A stretch of 64,000 nucleotides of DNA, from positions 186,001 through 250,000 of the forward strand of contig NZ_CP038159.1 of NCBI RefSeq assembly GCF_004526235.1, in the 5' to 3' direction. This stretch comes from Sphingobacterium sp. CZ-2 (GTDB lineage: Bacteria > Bacteroidota > Bacteroidia > Sphingobacteriales > Sphingobacteriaceae). The notes beneath the pieces are model-generated. The model did no database searches. It saw nothing but the letters and a program-made list of their open reading frames with translations, and was not told the origin of the DNA. Below, one piece after another: positions 17,419-25,475 of this stretch (positions within the stretch are counted from its first letter, which is position 1; each line of letters begins with the position of its first letter). Position numbers and translations under genes: made by a program.

Positions 17419-18090
17419 ATGTCAGATCGATTTGATCCCAGCTGGGACAGCATTATCAAGCCCTTATTTCAATCCGAAAAAATGCAGGCACTTTCCGCCT
17501 TTGTACAGGCAGAAAGAGGGACATTCCAGGTATTTCCACCGACCGATCTGGTGTTCCACGCGTTTCAATTGACTCCTCTGGACAAACTAAAGGTGGTTAT
17601 CCTCGGTCAGGACCCTTACCATAACCATGGGCAAGCACATGGACTTTCTTTCTCCGTTCCGGAAGGCATGGCGATTCCTCCTTCCCTAAGAAATATCTAC
17701 AGCGAACTGAGCACGGATATTCAGGGTTTCCAGATTCCAAACCATGGAAATCTAACGAAATGGGCGGAGCAAGGAGTCTTGTTGTTGAATGCCACCTTGA
17801 CCGTAAGGGCACATGAGGCTGGTTCGCATCAGAAAAAAGGTTGGGAGATGTTCACCGATGAAATCATTAAAGCGATTTCCTACAACTGTGAACACGTGGT
17901 CTTTCTCTTATGGGGGAGTTATGCCATCAAAAAATCCAGTCTGATCGATAGCAGCAAACATTTGATCCTCACATCTGTACATCCATCACCACTCTCGGTC
18001 TATCGCGGGTTTTATGGCTGCAGACACTTTTCCAAGGCCAATGATTTTCTGATAAGTAAGGGGGAGCAGCCAATTGATTGGCAGGTTTAG
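17419..18090 (+). CDS. ung: Uracil-DNA glycosylase
   Basis: This 223-residue family 1 UDG removes uracil from DNA. The water-activating loop GQDPYH (63-68, Asp65) and the minor-groove loop HPSPLS (188-193, His188) are both intact, and LLLNATLTVR is also typical. It is of normal length. Its TAG stop overlaps the TAA stop of the convergent downstream gene by 3 bp. Confidence 0.97.
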   Translation: MSDRFDPSWDSIIKPLFQSEKMQALSAFVQAERGTFQVFPPTDLVFHAFQLTPLDKLKVVILGQDPYHNHGQAHGLSFSVPEGMAIPPSLRNIYSELSTDIQGFQIPNHGNLTKWAEQGVLLLNATLTVRAHEAGSHQKKGWEMFTDEIIKAISYNCEHVVFLLWGSYAIKKSSLIDSSKHLILTSVHPSPLSVYRGFYGCRHFSKANDFLISKGEQPIDWQV

Positions 18091-19151
18091 GCGTATTTTT
18101 CCTGTAGGTTCTTAAATTTATAAGAGTCTACTGGAAGCACTTCAATATGCTCGATTCTGATCTTTTTACCCTGTTGAACCACATGGGTGAATAGGAGGTG
18201 GCTATCATAGGCAATATCCCATTCCTCGCTGAAATCAATGATTTCCGGGGTTTCTCCCAAAACAACATATTCCAGCATGCCCTGACTGTTGTACCGGCTG
18301 ATTTCGATATGGTTATCGTGGCGTTCATTCAGGAAATACCAAGCGCCATCGCCTACACCACCGAGATATTTCGCAGATTTTGGAACCGATATGGGTTTCG
18401 ACCCGAATTTAACCGCCCCGATGATCCGATCATTCGGCAATAGAGAGGCTTTCTTTTGGAAGACATTATCCCCCAATTGTTTTACCAAAAAGAAGAAAGA
18501 TTGCCAACGGTTCATCCGGAAGTGCTTCAAACCATCTTCTGGCGAATAGCTATAGACCATTCGATCCTTGTTTACATTAACAACATTGCTTATAGGGCTT
18601 GCTTTGATGGTTTCCGGAAGATTGATCCCGTGCCAGTAATGGTACTTAGGATTGGATTTCATCAGCATGCGGGTGATGAAACGTGAGCAGTTATTATTGT
18701 TTTTCGCTACAGCACCATAAGGATAGGTTCCTTGCCGTACACATTCATCCCCATAAGCCTTGGCGATATCGAAATCAATATCTTCCGCAATGCTGAAGAA
18801 GAGCCGGCCTTCGCCATACATCGCATGTTTTATGGTTTCAAAATGCGCGACTATCTCTTCCAGGTTGTTGATCTTTCCATCCTTAAAGGTTGCTCGAACA
18901 GCAATCTTCAGTAAGGGATCGGAATCTTTGGATCTGGCACGACCATAACCGCGAGGGGCGATGTATCGGCCGAAATCATAGAAGAAAAGTTCACCGGTCT
19001 CATGCTTAACCAATACCACTCCCGTGTGACCAACCTTAAAGTTCAGGTTTTTCACAATACCGATCTTCTTGAAAAACATCATCCATTTTTCATCTCCACG
19101 GATCGTAGCATCGGGCCAAGTTAATATGATCGCTGAATCTTTCTGAGACAT
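18087..19151 (-). CDS. Protein resembling DUF6695; candidate papain-fold cysteine hydrolase
   Basis: The chosen start MSQKDSAIIL (ATG 19149-19151) gives 354 residues and lies 7 bp after the stop of the Lrp gene; a longer start would overlap it. The protein shows a conserved-looking His in VGHTGVVLV (about 41-49), then DFGRYIAPRGYGRA, and a Cys in NNNNCSRFITRML. The order His-then-Cys is that of circularly permuted NlpC/P60-like enzymes, which makes a cysteine hydrolase plausible, but this is inference. I associate it with DUF6695 from memory. It is probably co-transcribed with the Lrp regulator. Confidence 0.55.
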   Translation of the reverse strand: MSQKDSAIILTWPDATIRGDEKWMMFFKKIGIVKNLNFKVGHTGVVLVKHETGELFFYDFGRYIAPRGYGRARSKDSDPLLKIAVRATFKDGKINNLEEIVAHFETIKHAMYGEGRLFFSIAEDIDFDIAKAYGDECVRQGTYPYGAVAKNNNNCSRFITRMLMKSNPKYHYWHGINLPETIKASPISNVVNVNKDRMVYSYSPEDGLKHFRMNRWQSFFFLVKQLGDNVFQKKASLLPNDRIIGAVKFGSKPISVPKSAKYLGGVGDGAWYFLNERHDNHIEISRYNSQGMLEYVVLGETPEIIDFSEEWDIAYDSHLLFTHVVQQGKKIRIEHIEVLPVDSYKFKNLQEKYA

Positions 19152-19158
19152 AGATAAA

Positions 19159-19629
19159 TTAATACTCCAAAGGAACAATTGGTTCTTTTTTACTTGTCGA
19201 CATGATCATCATGGTCTGGAAAGTCTTCACAAATGGTATTTTGGAAATCTTCTCCATGATAACCCCTTCGTAAGCCTTGATGTCCTTTACATAGACTTTC
19301 AGCATGAAATCGCAGTTTCCGGTCACGTGATGACATTCGGTCACTTCCGGAATCGCGCGAACAGCCTCCACAAATTCAGGGATGGCATTGTGCGTATGGA
19401 AATCCAAAGAAACCTGGATGAAGGATTTGATGCCTAATCCTAATTTCTCCTCATCTACAAAAGCATGGTAACTCTTGATGAATCCTGAATTTTCCAATTT
19501 TCTAACCCGCTCCAAGGTGGGGGCAGGAGAGAGGCCAATATTCGTGGCCAACTGCAAATTGGTTATCCTTCCGTTTTCCTGAAGCAGTTTAAGAATCTTT
19601 AAGTCCGTTTTATCTGGCTGAAATGACAT
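19159..19629 (-). CDS. Lrp/AsnC family transcriptional regulator
   Basis: This 156-residue regulator starts MSFQPDKTDLKIL at ATG 19627-19629; the open frame extends nine codons further but without family similarity. The N-terminal winged HTH (NGRITNLQLATNIGLSPAPTLERVRKLE) is followed by a RAM ligand-binding domain (VTECHHVTGNCDFMLKVYVKD). Lrp-type proteins bind amino acids and form octamers on DNA. It is divergent from sufB and the first gene of a unit with the DUF6695-like gene. The effector is unknown. Confidence 0.92.
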   Translation of the reverse strand: MSFQPDKTDLKILKLLQENGRITNLQLATNIGLSPAPTLERVRKLENSGFIKSYHAFVDEEKLGLGIKSFIQVSLDFHTHNAIPEFVEAVRAIPEVTECHHVTGNCDFMLKVYVKDIKAYEGVIMEKISKIPFVKTFQTMMIMSTSKKEPIVPLEY

Positions 19630-19698
19630 AGGGTTACAAATAAAATAAAGAACCATAAATGTACAAAATTTTATTTGGTTTTTCTCAAATTCATGAAC

Positions 19699-19749
19699 AG
19701 GTTAATTTGCAGCCGTGTAAAATAACCTGGGGTTATAGATAATATCTAT
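19699..19749. promoter_or_regulatory. Two dyad-symmetric sites between the lrp-like gene and sufB
   Basis: AGGTTAATTT (19699-19708) and AAAATAACCT (19719-19728) form a near-perfect inverted repeat with a 10-nt spacer. ATAGATAATATCTAT (19735-19749) is a second near-palindrome. Both lie about 70-120 bp upstream of the regulator's start and are AT-rich like Lrp-family operators. The assignment to this regulator is inferred. The rest of the 326-bp gap holds only the suf -7 box that I can recognise. Confidence 0.4.
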
Positions 19750-19901
19750 TATTATAGGAAATATCTATGCTAATCAGTTTATTGTCATAATATAATCATT
19801 CTAAATAGCTTAAAACAGCGGAGAAATGATATTTGTCATTTTTTTTGTGGAAAACTGTGTAGCGGGAACACAATCATGCCCTTTTTATGCATTTTATGTC
19901 G

Positions 19902-19909
19902 TAACTTTG
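19902..19909 (+). promoter_or_regulatory. -7 promoter box of the sufBCD operon
   Basis: TAACTTTG matches TAnnTTTG and lies 46 bp before the sufB start. The expected -33 position carries a T-rich stretch but no exact TTTG. Confidence 0.6.
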
Positions 19910-19955
19910 CAAATCAAAAGCATTAGGCATCTGCCTGTATTAAAGTGAAAGCGAA

Positions 19956-21407
19956 ATGAGCAGCAAAGACGACGATTTATTAAAAGAGTTAGAGCTCGAA
20001 GAATATAAATACGGTTTTACAACGGATATCGAGATGGATATTGCGCCAAAAGGGCTCAATGAAGATACGGTCCGTTTGATTTCCAGTAAGAAGAATGAAC
20101 CGGAGTGGTTATTGGAATGGCGTTTAAAAGCCTTCCGCCATTTTCAGAACATGAGCCTGCCTACTTGGCAGAACTTCGAGAACCCCGATGTAGATTTCCA
20201 AGACATTTCTTACTATGCAGCACCAAAGGCAAAAAAGCAATTGGAAAGCATGGATGAGGTTGATCCGGAGTTATTGGCAACTTTCGAGAAGCTTGGTATC
20301 CCATTGGATGAACAAAAGATATTGGCCGGAGTGGTTGCGGTGGATGCCGTATTCGACTCGGTGTCGGTAAAAACGACCTTCCGTGAAAAACTGAAAGAAA
20401 AAGGGGTTATTTTCTGTTCTTTTGGTGAGGCGGTTCAGGAACATCCAGAATTAGTAAAAGAATATTTAGGAACAGTAGTTCCCCAAACGGATAATATTTA
20501 TGCGGCATTGAACTCAGCGGTATTTTCCGATGGTTCCTTTGTGTATATTCCAAAAGGCGTTCACTGTCCGATGGAATTGTCTACCTATTTCCGTATCAAC
20601 GCACAGAATACCGGTCAATTTGAGCGTACATTGATCATTGCGGATGAGGATTCGTATGTTTCCTATTTAGAGGGATGTACCGCACCGATGCGTGACGAAA
20701 ATCAATTGCATGCTGCGGTGGTCGAATTGGTGGCTCAAAAGAATGCTGAGATCAAATACTCTACGGTTCAGAACTGGTATCCAGGCGATAAGGACGGTAA
20801 AGGTGGTATCTTCAACTTCGTGACCAAACGCGGTATCTGTAAAGGCGACCATTCCAAGATTTCATGGACGCAGGTGGAAACCGGATCAGCGATTACCTGG
20901 AAATACCCAGGAGTTATCCTGAAAGGTGACCATTCAGTGGGCGAATTTTATTCGGTTGCCATGACCCGCAATAAGCAGGTAGCTGATACAGGAACCAAGA
21001 TGGTACATTTGGGCAAGAATACCCGATCAAAGATCATTTCTAAAGGTATCTCTGCCGGAACCAGCCATAACAGCTACAGAGGTTTGGTAAAAATTGGTCC
21101 TAACGCAGATAATTCAAGGAACTTCACCCAATGTGATAGTTTATTGATCGGTGATCGTTGTGGTGCACATACCTTCCCCTACATAGAAAGTAAAAACAAA
21201 ACGGCGAAATTGGAACATGAGGCTACCACCTCAAAAATTGGTGAAGACCAGGTGTTCTACTTGAACCAACGTGGAATCGATTCGGAGAAAGCCGTAGGCT
21301 TGATCGTGAATGGATATGCAAAAGAAGTATTAAATCAATTGCCTATGGAATTCGCAGTGGAAGCACAGAAGCTTCTTGCCATTTCATTAGAAGGATCAGT
21401 TGGATAG
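19956..21407 (+). CDS. sufB: Fe-S cluster assembly protein SufB
   Basis: This 483-residue protein is the scaffold subunit of the SufBC2D complex, on which Fe-S clusters are built. Typical segments are [31 protein letters not shown] and the C-terminal [20 protein letters not shown], containing the residues that carry sulphur and the cluster. Its length agrees with the family. It is the first gene of sufB-sufC-sufD, with 15 bp to sufC. An AT-rich upstream region with a -7 box and possible operators precedes it. Confidence 0.97.
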   Translation: MSSKDDDLLKELELEEYKYGFTTDIEMDIAPKGLNEDTVRLISSKKNEPEWLLEWRLKAFRHFQNMSLPTWQNFENPDVDFQDISYYAAPKAKKQLESMDEVDPELLATFEKLGIPLDEQKILAGVVAVDAVFDSVSVKTTFREKLKEKGVIFCSFGEAVQEHPELVKEYLGTVVPQTDNIYAALNSAVFSDGSFVYIPKGVHCPMELSTYFRINAQNTGQFERTLIIADEDSYVSYLEGCTAPMRDENQLHAAVVELVAQKNAEIKYSTVQNWYPGDKDGKGGIFNFVTKRGICKGDHSKISWTQVETGSAITWKYPGVILKGDHSVGEFYSVAMTRNKQVADTGTKMVHLGKNTRSKIISKGISAGTSHNSYRGLVKIGPNADNSRNFTQCDSLLIGDRCGAHTFPYIESKNKTAKLEHEATTSKIGEDQVFYLNQRGIDSEKAVGLIVNGYAKEVLNQLPMEFAVEAQKLLAISLEGSVG

Positions 21408-21422
21408 ATTTTAAAAGAGATT

Positions 21423-22181
21423 ATGTTAAGCATTAAGAATTTGCATGCGTCTATTGAAGACAAACAAATTTTAAAAGGATTAAATTTAGAAGTTAAGGCA
21501 GGAGAAGTTCATGCGATCATGGGCCCTAACGGCGCCGGAAAAAGTACATTGGGAAATGTATTGGCAGGACGTGATGCCTATGAAGTAACCGAAGGTGAAG
21601 CAACCTTGGATGGTAAGGATCTATTGGATCTGGCTCCGGAAGATCGCGCTCGCGAAGGTCTTTTCTTAGCTTTCCAATATCCGGTTGAAATCCCTGGAGT
21701 ATCAAACATCAACTTCCTAAGAACAGCTGTTAATGATATTCGTGAATATAAAGGCCTTCCTCCAGTGGAAGCCAAAGAGTTCTTGCAAACGGTAAAAGAG
21801 AAGCAGAAGTTGGTGGAATTTTCCGCAAACTTGGCAAACCGTTCGTTGAACGAAGGGTTCTCAGGTGGTGAAAAGAAACGTAACGAGATCTTCCAATTGG
21901 CGATGTTGAACCCTAAATTATCCATTTTGGATGAAACGGATTCCGGATTGGATATCGATGCATTACGTATTGTTGCAAATGGTGTAAACCAATTGCGTTC
22001 CAAAGACAATGCATTTATCGTGATCACCCACTACCAACGCTTGTTGGATTATATCGTTCCTGATTTTGTCCATGTACTGCACAATGGTAGAATCGTAAAG
22101 ACAGGAACCAAAGAATTGGCTTTAGAGCTAGAAGAAAAAGGATACGATTGGTTAAAAGAATTAGATGCGCAGGATGCCTAA
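21423..22181 (+). CDS. sufC: Fe-S cluster assembly ATPase SufC
   Basis: This 252-residue ABC-type ATPase shows Walker A GPNGAGKST (34-42), signature FSGGEKKR and a Walker B-like LSILDETDSGLD. The latter two have the SufC-specific form. SufC dimerises on SufB and SufD and drives the conformational change needed for cluster assembly. It is 15 bp after sufB and 18 bp before sufD. Confidence 0.97.
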   Translation: MLSIKNLHASIEDKQILKGLNLEVKAGEVHAIMGPNGAGKSTLGNVLAGRDAYEVTEGEATLDGKDLLDLAPEDRAREGLFLAFQYPVEIPGVSNINFLRTAVNDIREYKGLPPVEAKEFLQTVKEKQKLVEFSANLANRSLNEGFSGGEKKRNEIFQLAMLNPKLSILDETDSGLDIDALRIVANGVNQLRSKDNAFIVITHYQRLLDYIVPDFVHVLHNGRIVKTGTKELALELEEKGYDWLKELDAQDA

Positions 22182-22199
22182 TTTATAATTAGAAAGGTA

Positions 22200-23531
22200 A
22201 TGAGCGGATTGACAACAAATAACATGAGTACATTAGTAGCAAACTCTTTATTCCAACAGTTGACAGCAACATTCCAAGAGTTGGAAACGAGTAATGATAC
22301 TGCCGAGGTAAAATCCTTGAGGCAGGAGGCATTCGCACGTTTCAAGGAATTGGGCTTCCCAACCGTGAAGAATGAAGATTGGAAATATACCAACATCCAA
22401 CCCTTGGTCAATAAGACTTACTTATTGAACGAAGATGTGGATGTGGCAGATATCGACTTGAGCAAAGCCGATATCCCGAATTTGGATGCCCATCAGATCG
22501 TATTGATCAATGGACAATATGTGTTGGCATTCTCCTCCTTGGAAGATGAGATCGGATTGACTGTAAAATCGATCGAAGACGCCCAGGATGAAGAAAACTT
22601 CCAAAAGCACTTTGCCAAGCATGCCGATAAGACCGGCTCGGCGATGGTGGCTTTGAACACGGCCTTACATACTTCCGGGGTTTACCTTTCGGTAGCAAAA
22701 AACAAGGTTGTTTCCAAACCTATCCATATTGTTCATGTAGCTACTGGTGCGCAGGATTTCTTTGCGCAGACCAGAAACCTTTATGTTGTTGAACCGAATG
22801 CAGAGGTGGAGATCATCGAAAGCTTTATTGCCTTGGATGATGCAGCCAAAAACCTGAACAATAAAGTAACAGAGATCGTTGTGGAAGAGAATGCTAAACT
22901 ACAGCATTATTACCTGCAGTTATCATCCGATACCAGCAGCTACATCAACCACGTAGAGATCTACCAGACAAAACATAGTCTATACAATAACTACAACTGT
23001 AATTTCCCAGGTGTTGCCTTCGTACGTAACGATCTGAATGTTCGTATGGATGCGCAGGAGGTAGAATCCCATTTATACGGGATCAACCTGTTGGCGGATA
23101 AACAGTTTGTAGACAACCATACCATCGTGGATCACATGAAACCTCATGGTGAATCTTATGAATGGTATAAGAATATTCCACAGGACGAGTCGACAGCGGT
23201 TTTCAATGGAAAGATCTTTGTGCGCGAAGATGCACAGAAGACGAATGCTTTCCAACAGAACAACAATATGTTGATCGGGGATAAATCGACTGTTTTCACC
23301 AAACCTCAATTGGAGATTTTTGCAGATGATGTAAAATGTTCACATGGATGTACCATGGGGCAGTTTGATGATGAAGCATTGTTCTACCTGCGTGCAAGAG
23401 GTATCGGTGAAGAGAACGCTCGTATCCTATTGGTACACGCCTTTGCATTTGATGTGACATCCAGGTTCTCTAACGAAGTGGTTAGGGCATTTGTTGAAGA
23501 TCGCGTAGCAAAGGGTTTAGAGAGAAATTAG
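22200..23531 (+). CDS. sufD: Fe-S cluster assembly protein SufD
   Basis: This 443-residue protein is the SufB paralogue that completes the SufBC2D complex. It has NEDWKYTNI near 60-70, a beta-helical core, and the C-terminal motif DVKCSHGCTMGQFDDEALFYLRARGI in outline, including the conserved Cys-Ser-His. An alternative ATG (22224) lies eight codons downstream. A terminator follows directly, so sufS and sufE, which often close this operon in Bacteroidota, are not here. Confidence 0.96.
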   Translation: MSGLTTNNMSTLVANSLFQQLTATFQELETSNDTAEVKSLRQEAFARFKELGFPTVKNEDWKYTNIQPLVNKTYLLNEDVDVADIDLSKADIPNLDAHQIVLINGQYVLAFSSLEDEIGLTVKSIEDAQDEENFQKHFAKHADKTGSAMVALNTALHTSGVYLSVAKNKVVSKPIHIVHVATGAQDFFAQTRNLYVVEPNAEVEIIESFIALDDAAKNLNNKVTEIVVEENAKLQHYYLQLSSDTSSYINHVEIYQTKHSLYNNYNCNFPGVAFVRNDLNVRMDAQEVESHLYGINLLADKQFVDNHTIVDHMKPHGESYEWYKNIPQDESTAVFNGKIFVREDAQKTNAFQQNNNMLIGDKSTVFTKPQLEIFADDVKCSHGCTMGQFDDEALFYLRARGIGEENARILLVHAFAFDVTSRFSNEVVRAFVEDRVAKGLERN

Positions 23532-23548
23532 TAGTGTAGTTTTAGTAA

Positions 23549-23587
23549 TAAAGCGTCTAGGTCTTTGGCTTAGACGCTTTTTTTTTG
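23549..23587 (+). terminator. Intrinsic terminator of sufBCD
   Basis: The 10-bp stem AAAGCGTCTA/TAGACGCTTT is followed by a run of T residues, 18 bp after the sufD stop. Confidence 0.9.
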
Positions 23588-23598
23588 ATATTTACCTT

Positions 23599-24825
23599 AT
23601 GCAAAAGGAAAAATGGTTTAAGACCTATCTATTTATCTGGTTCGGGCAATTCGTCTCTTTACTGAGCAGTTCGGCGGTGAATTTTGCGATCATTATCTGG
23701 TTGAGCCTGGAATACAAATCGGCCGAGATATTAGGCTATTCTGCGATCGCGGCCCTGCTTCCGCAGGCCTTGATCGGACCTTTTGCAGGTGTATATATCG
23801 ATCGTTGGGACCGGAAGAAGATCATGATCTTTGCGGATGCCTTTATTGCCATATGTACCATCATGATGACCCTCGTTATTAAGGATGGACATGTGCAACT
23901 GAACCTGTTGTACCTGTTGATGGTCTGCCGGTCTATTGGATCAGCTTTCCACTCTCCAGCCATGCAGGCCATTGCCCCCTTGATTGTTCCGGAAAACCAA
24001 TTGCTGCGGGTTTCTGGTATCAACCAGATGTTGCAATCGGTGAGTTCCATCGCTGGTCCGGCATTGGGAACCCTGGCGATCGCCAATTTTCCGATCAATA
24101 GGGTATTGTACCTGGATGTGATCGGTGCCGTGTTTGCCATTTGCAGCTTGTTGTTCATCAGTATCCCGCATTTGAAGGTAGAGGTTTCGGGCTCTATTGG
24201 GCAGGTATGGAAGGATCTCAAGATGGGCATGGCAGCGATTTATCGGAATAAGGGTTTGGCTTGGATGTTTCTGTATTCGGTAATGGCGACCGTAGGGATT
24301 ATGCCGGTGGCTATTATGTTTCCTTTGTTGACCATCGATCACTTTGGAGGGAAGGAATTTGAGATGAGCGTGATCGAGGTGATCTGGGGAGTAGGGATGC
24401 TGATCGGGGGATCTATTTTGAGTATTTTCAAGATTAATTTGAGGAAAGTGCTGCTGATCAATTGTATGCATATTTTGTTGGGATTGACTTTTGTGTTTTC
24501 AGGGATTTTAAATCCGAATCTTTTTATTGTTTTCGTGGTACTAACAGGGATCGGGGGGATGGCGATGTCTATTTTTTCGGCGGCTTTTATGACGACGATA
24601 CAGGAGGAAGTAGCGCCGGAGATGTTGGGCCGGGTGTTTTCCTTGTATTTTAGCTTTGCGATTATTCCGAGCTTGATCGGGTTGATTTTTGCGGGTAATA
24701 TTGCGGATTATATTGGCGTAGCCAATGCTTTTGTGATTGCTGGTTTGCTGGTGATCGGTTTGGGGATTTGTTCCTTTTTTACTCCTTCCTTGATGTCCTT
24801 GGGTTTGAAAAAACCTGAGGAGTAA
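23599..24825 (+). CDS. MFS transporter, MefA/macrolide-efflux-like subgroup
   Basis: This 408-residue protein has about twelve hydrophobic helices. The start KTYLFIWFGQFVSLLSSSAVNFA and the loop GVYIDRWDRKKIMIFAD between helices 2 and 3 (the MFS motif A position) are characteristic of the MFS_3/MefA-like group of exporters. It is probably a proton-driven drug or metabolite exporter; the substrate is unknown. It sits between the suf terminator and the start at 23599, with no recognisable promoter in the 11-bp gap, so it may use read-through or a promoter overlapping the terminator. Confidence 0.88.
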   Translation: MQKEKWFKTYLFIWFGQFVSLLSSSAVNFAIIIWLSLEYKSAEILGYSAIAALLPQALIGPFAGVYIDRWDRKKIMIFADAFIAICTIMMTLVIKDGHVQLNLLYLLMVCRSIGSAFHSPAMQAIAPLIVPENQLLRVSGINQMLQSVSSIAGPALGTLAIANFPINRVLYLDVIGAVFAICSLLFISIPHLKVEVSGSIGQVWKDLKMGMAAIYRNKGLAWMFLYSVMATVGIMPVAIMFPLLTIDHFGGKEFEMSVIEVIWGVGMLIGGSILSIFKINLRKVLLINCMHILLGLTFVFSGILNPNLFIVFVVLTGIGGMAMSIFSAAFMTTIQEEVAPEMLGRVFSLYFSFAIIPSLIGLIFAGNIADYIGVANAFVIAGLLVIGLGICSFFTPSLMSLGLKKPEE

Positions 24826-25018
24826 TTTATTAGCTTTTAGGTTTTAGCTGTATGTTTTTCTATGTAAATGGGTTGAAAATGGTATTAAAATAGGGTTTAA
24901 GTAGGGTTAAAGTAGGTTTTTAGTATGGTTGGTATAGGAAAAGCATACTTTCACATTACTTTCAGTATGGTTTCAGGTCGGAGCAGAGGGGGGAGCAAGG
25001 TTGGAGCAAAGGGGGGTG
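24826..25018. other. Intergenic AT-rich stretch containing repeat C1
   Basis: After the MFS stop this segment holds no credible ORF. It includes repetitive GTAGGGTTTA/GTAGGTTTTT-like runs and the C1 repeat (24896-24970), then purine-rich GGAGCAAGG-type repeats leading into A3. Confidence 0.6.
24896..24970 (+). repeat. Repeat C, copy C1
   Basis: The best conserved part is 24944-24969 (CATACTTTCACATTACTTTC then AGTATG). It matches the reverse complement of 63890-63915 at 25 of 26 positions. The flanking TTAAGTAGGGTTAAAG (24897 onward) also has a counterpart in the second copy, TTAAGTAGGCTTAAAG. The ends of the unit are not defined. Confidence 0.7.
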
Positions 25019-25219
25019 CGTCATTGCGAGGAACGAAGCAATCTTTCCTCATGTCATGCTGAGCGAAGTCGAAGCATCTACATCTGGTACCCGTAAAGAT
25101 CCTTCGACTACGCTCAGGATGACAAAAACTACGCTCAGGATGACAAAGAACTACGCTCAGGATGACAAAAGGGAGACGTATATCGAAAGATTGCTTCGTC
25201 GTGCCTTCTCGCAATGACG
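25019..25219. repeat. Composite repeat: family A (A3) with family B (B2) nested in its loop
   Basis: The outer A arms are 25019-25047 (CGTCATTGCGAGGAACGAAG...) and 25185-25219. Inside the loop lies a complete B palindrome (25052-25124: TGTCATGCTGAGCGAAGTCG ... CTCAGGATGACA). Two additional tandem copies of the B right end (CTACGCTCAGGATGAC at 25129 and 25151, spacing 21-22 bp) follow it. The A loop remnant ATCGAAAG beside the right arm matches the A1 loop. It lies between the MFS gene and the convergent tRNA-Gly. Confidence 0.88.
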
Positions 25220-25229
25220 GAGGAAGCAC

Positions 25230-25261
25230 AAAAAAAAGCTTTCTGAAAAATCAGAAAGCTT
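25230..25261 (-). terminator. Intrinsic terminator of the tRNA-Gly gene
   Basis: On the minus strand the stem AAGCTTTCTGA/TCAGAAAGCTT with loop TTTT runs into seven or more T residues, 18 bp after the tRNA 3' end. Confidence 0.85.
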
Positions 25262-25278
25262 CAAGTTTTAAACTCTGA

Positions 25279-25350
25279 GCGAAAGACGAGATTCGAACTC
25301 GCGACCCCAACCTTGGCAAGGTTGTGCTCTACCAACTGAGCTACTTTCGC
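25279..25350 (-). tRNA. tRNA-Gly (anticodon GCC)
   Basis: The 72-nt cloverleaf on the minus strand has acceptor GCGAAAG/CTTTCGC, a D arm with AGCTCAGTTGGTAGAGC, anticodon stem-loop AACCTTGCCAAGGTT giving GCC, and T arm GCGAGTTCGAATCTCGT-like. CCA is not encoded (TCA follows). It reads glycine codons GGC/GGU. It stands alone with its own terminator. Confidence 0.97.
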
Positions 25351-25475
25351 ATTAAACGTTAAACATTTCGCGTTTGGTGACACAAAAGTACAATAAAACC
25401 TTATTCTTGTCAACCCCCAACCACATATTATTTCAAAACTTCTCCGTTTTATTCCAAAATCTACCCAAATTCTCC

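Noticed and set aside
22200..22224. Separate small gene before sufD
   Set aside because: The eight extra codons are simply an alternative sufD start; no independent ORF exists.
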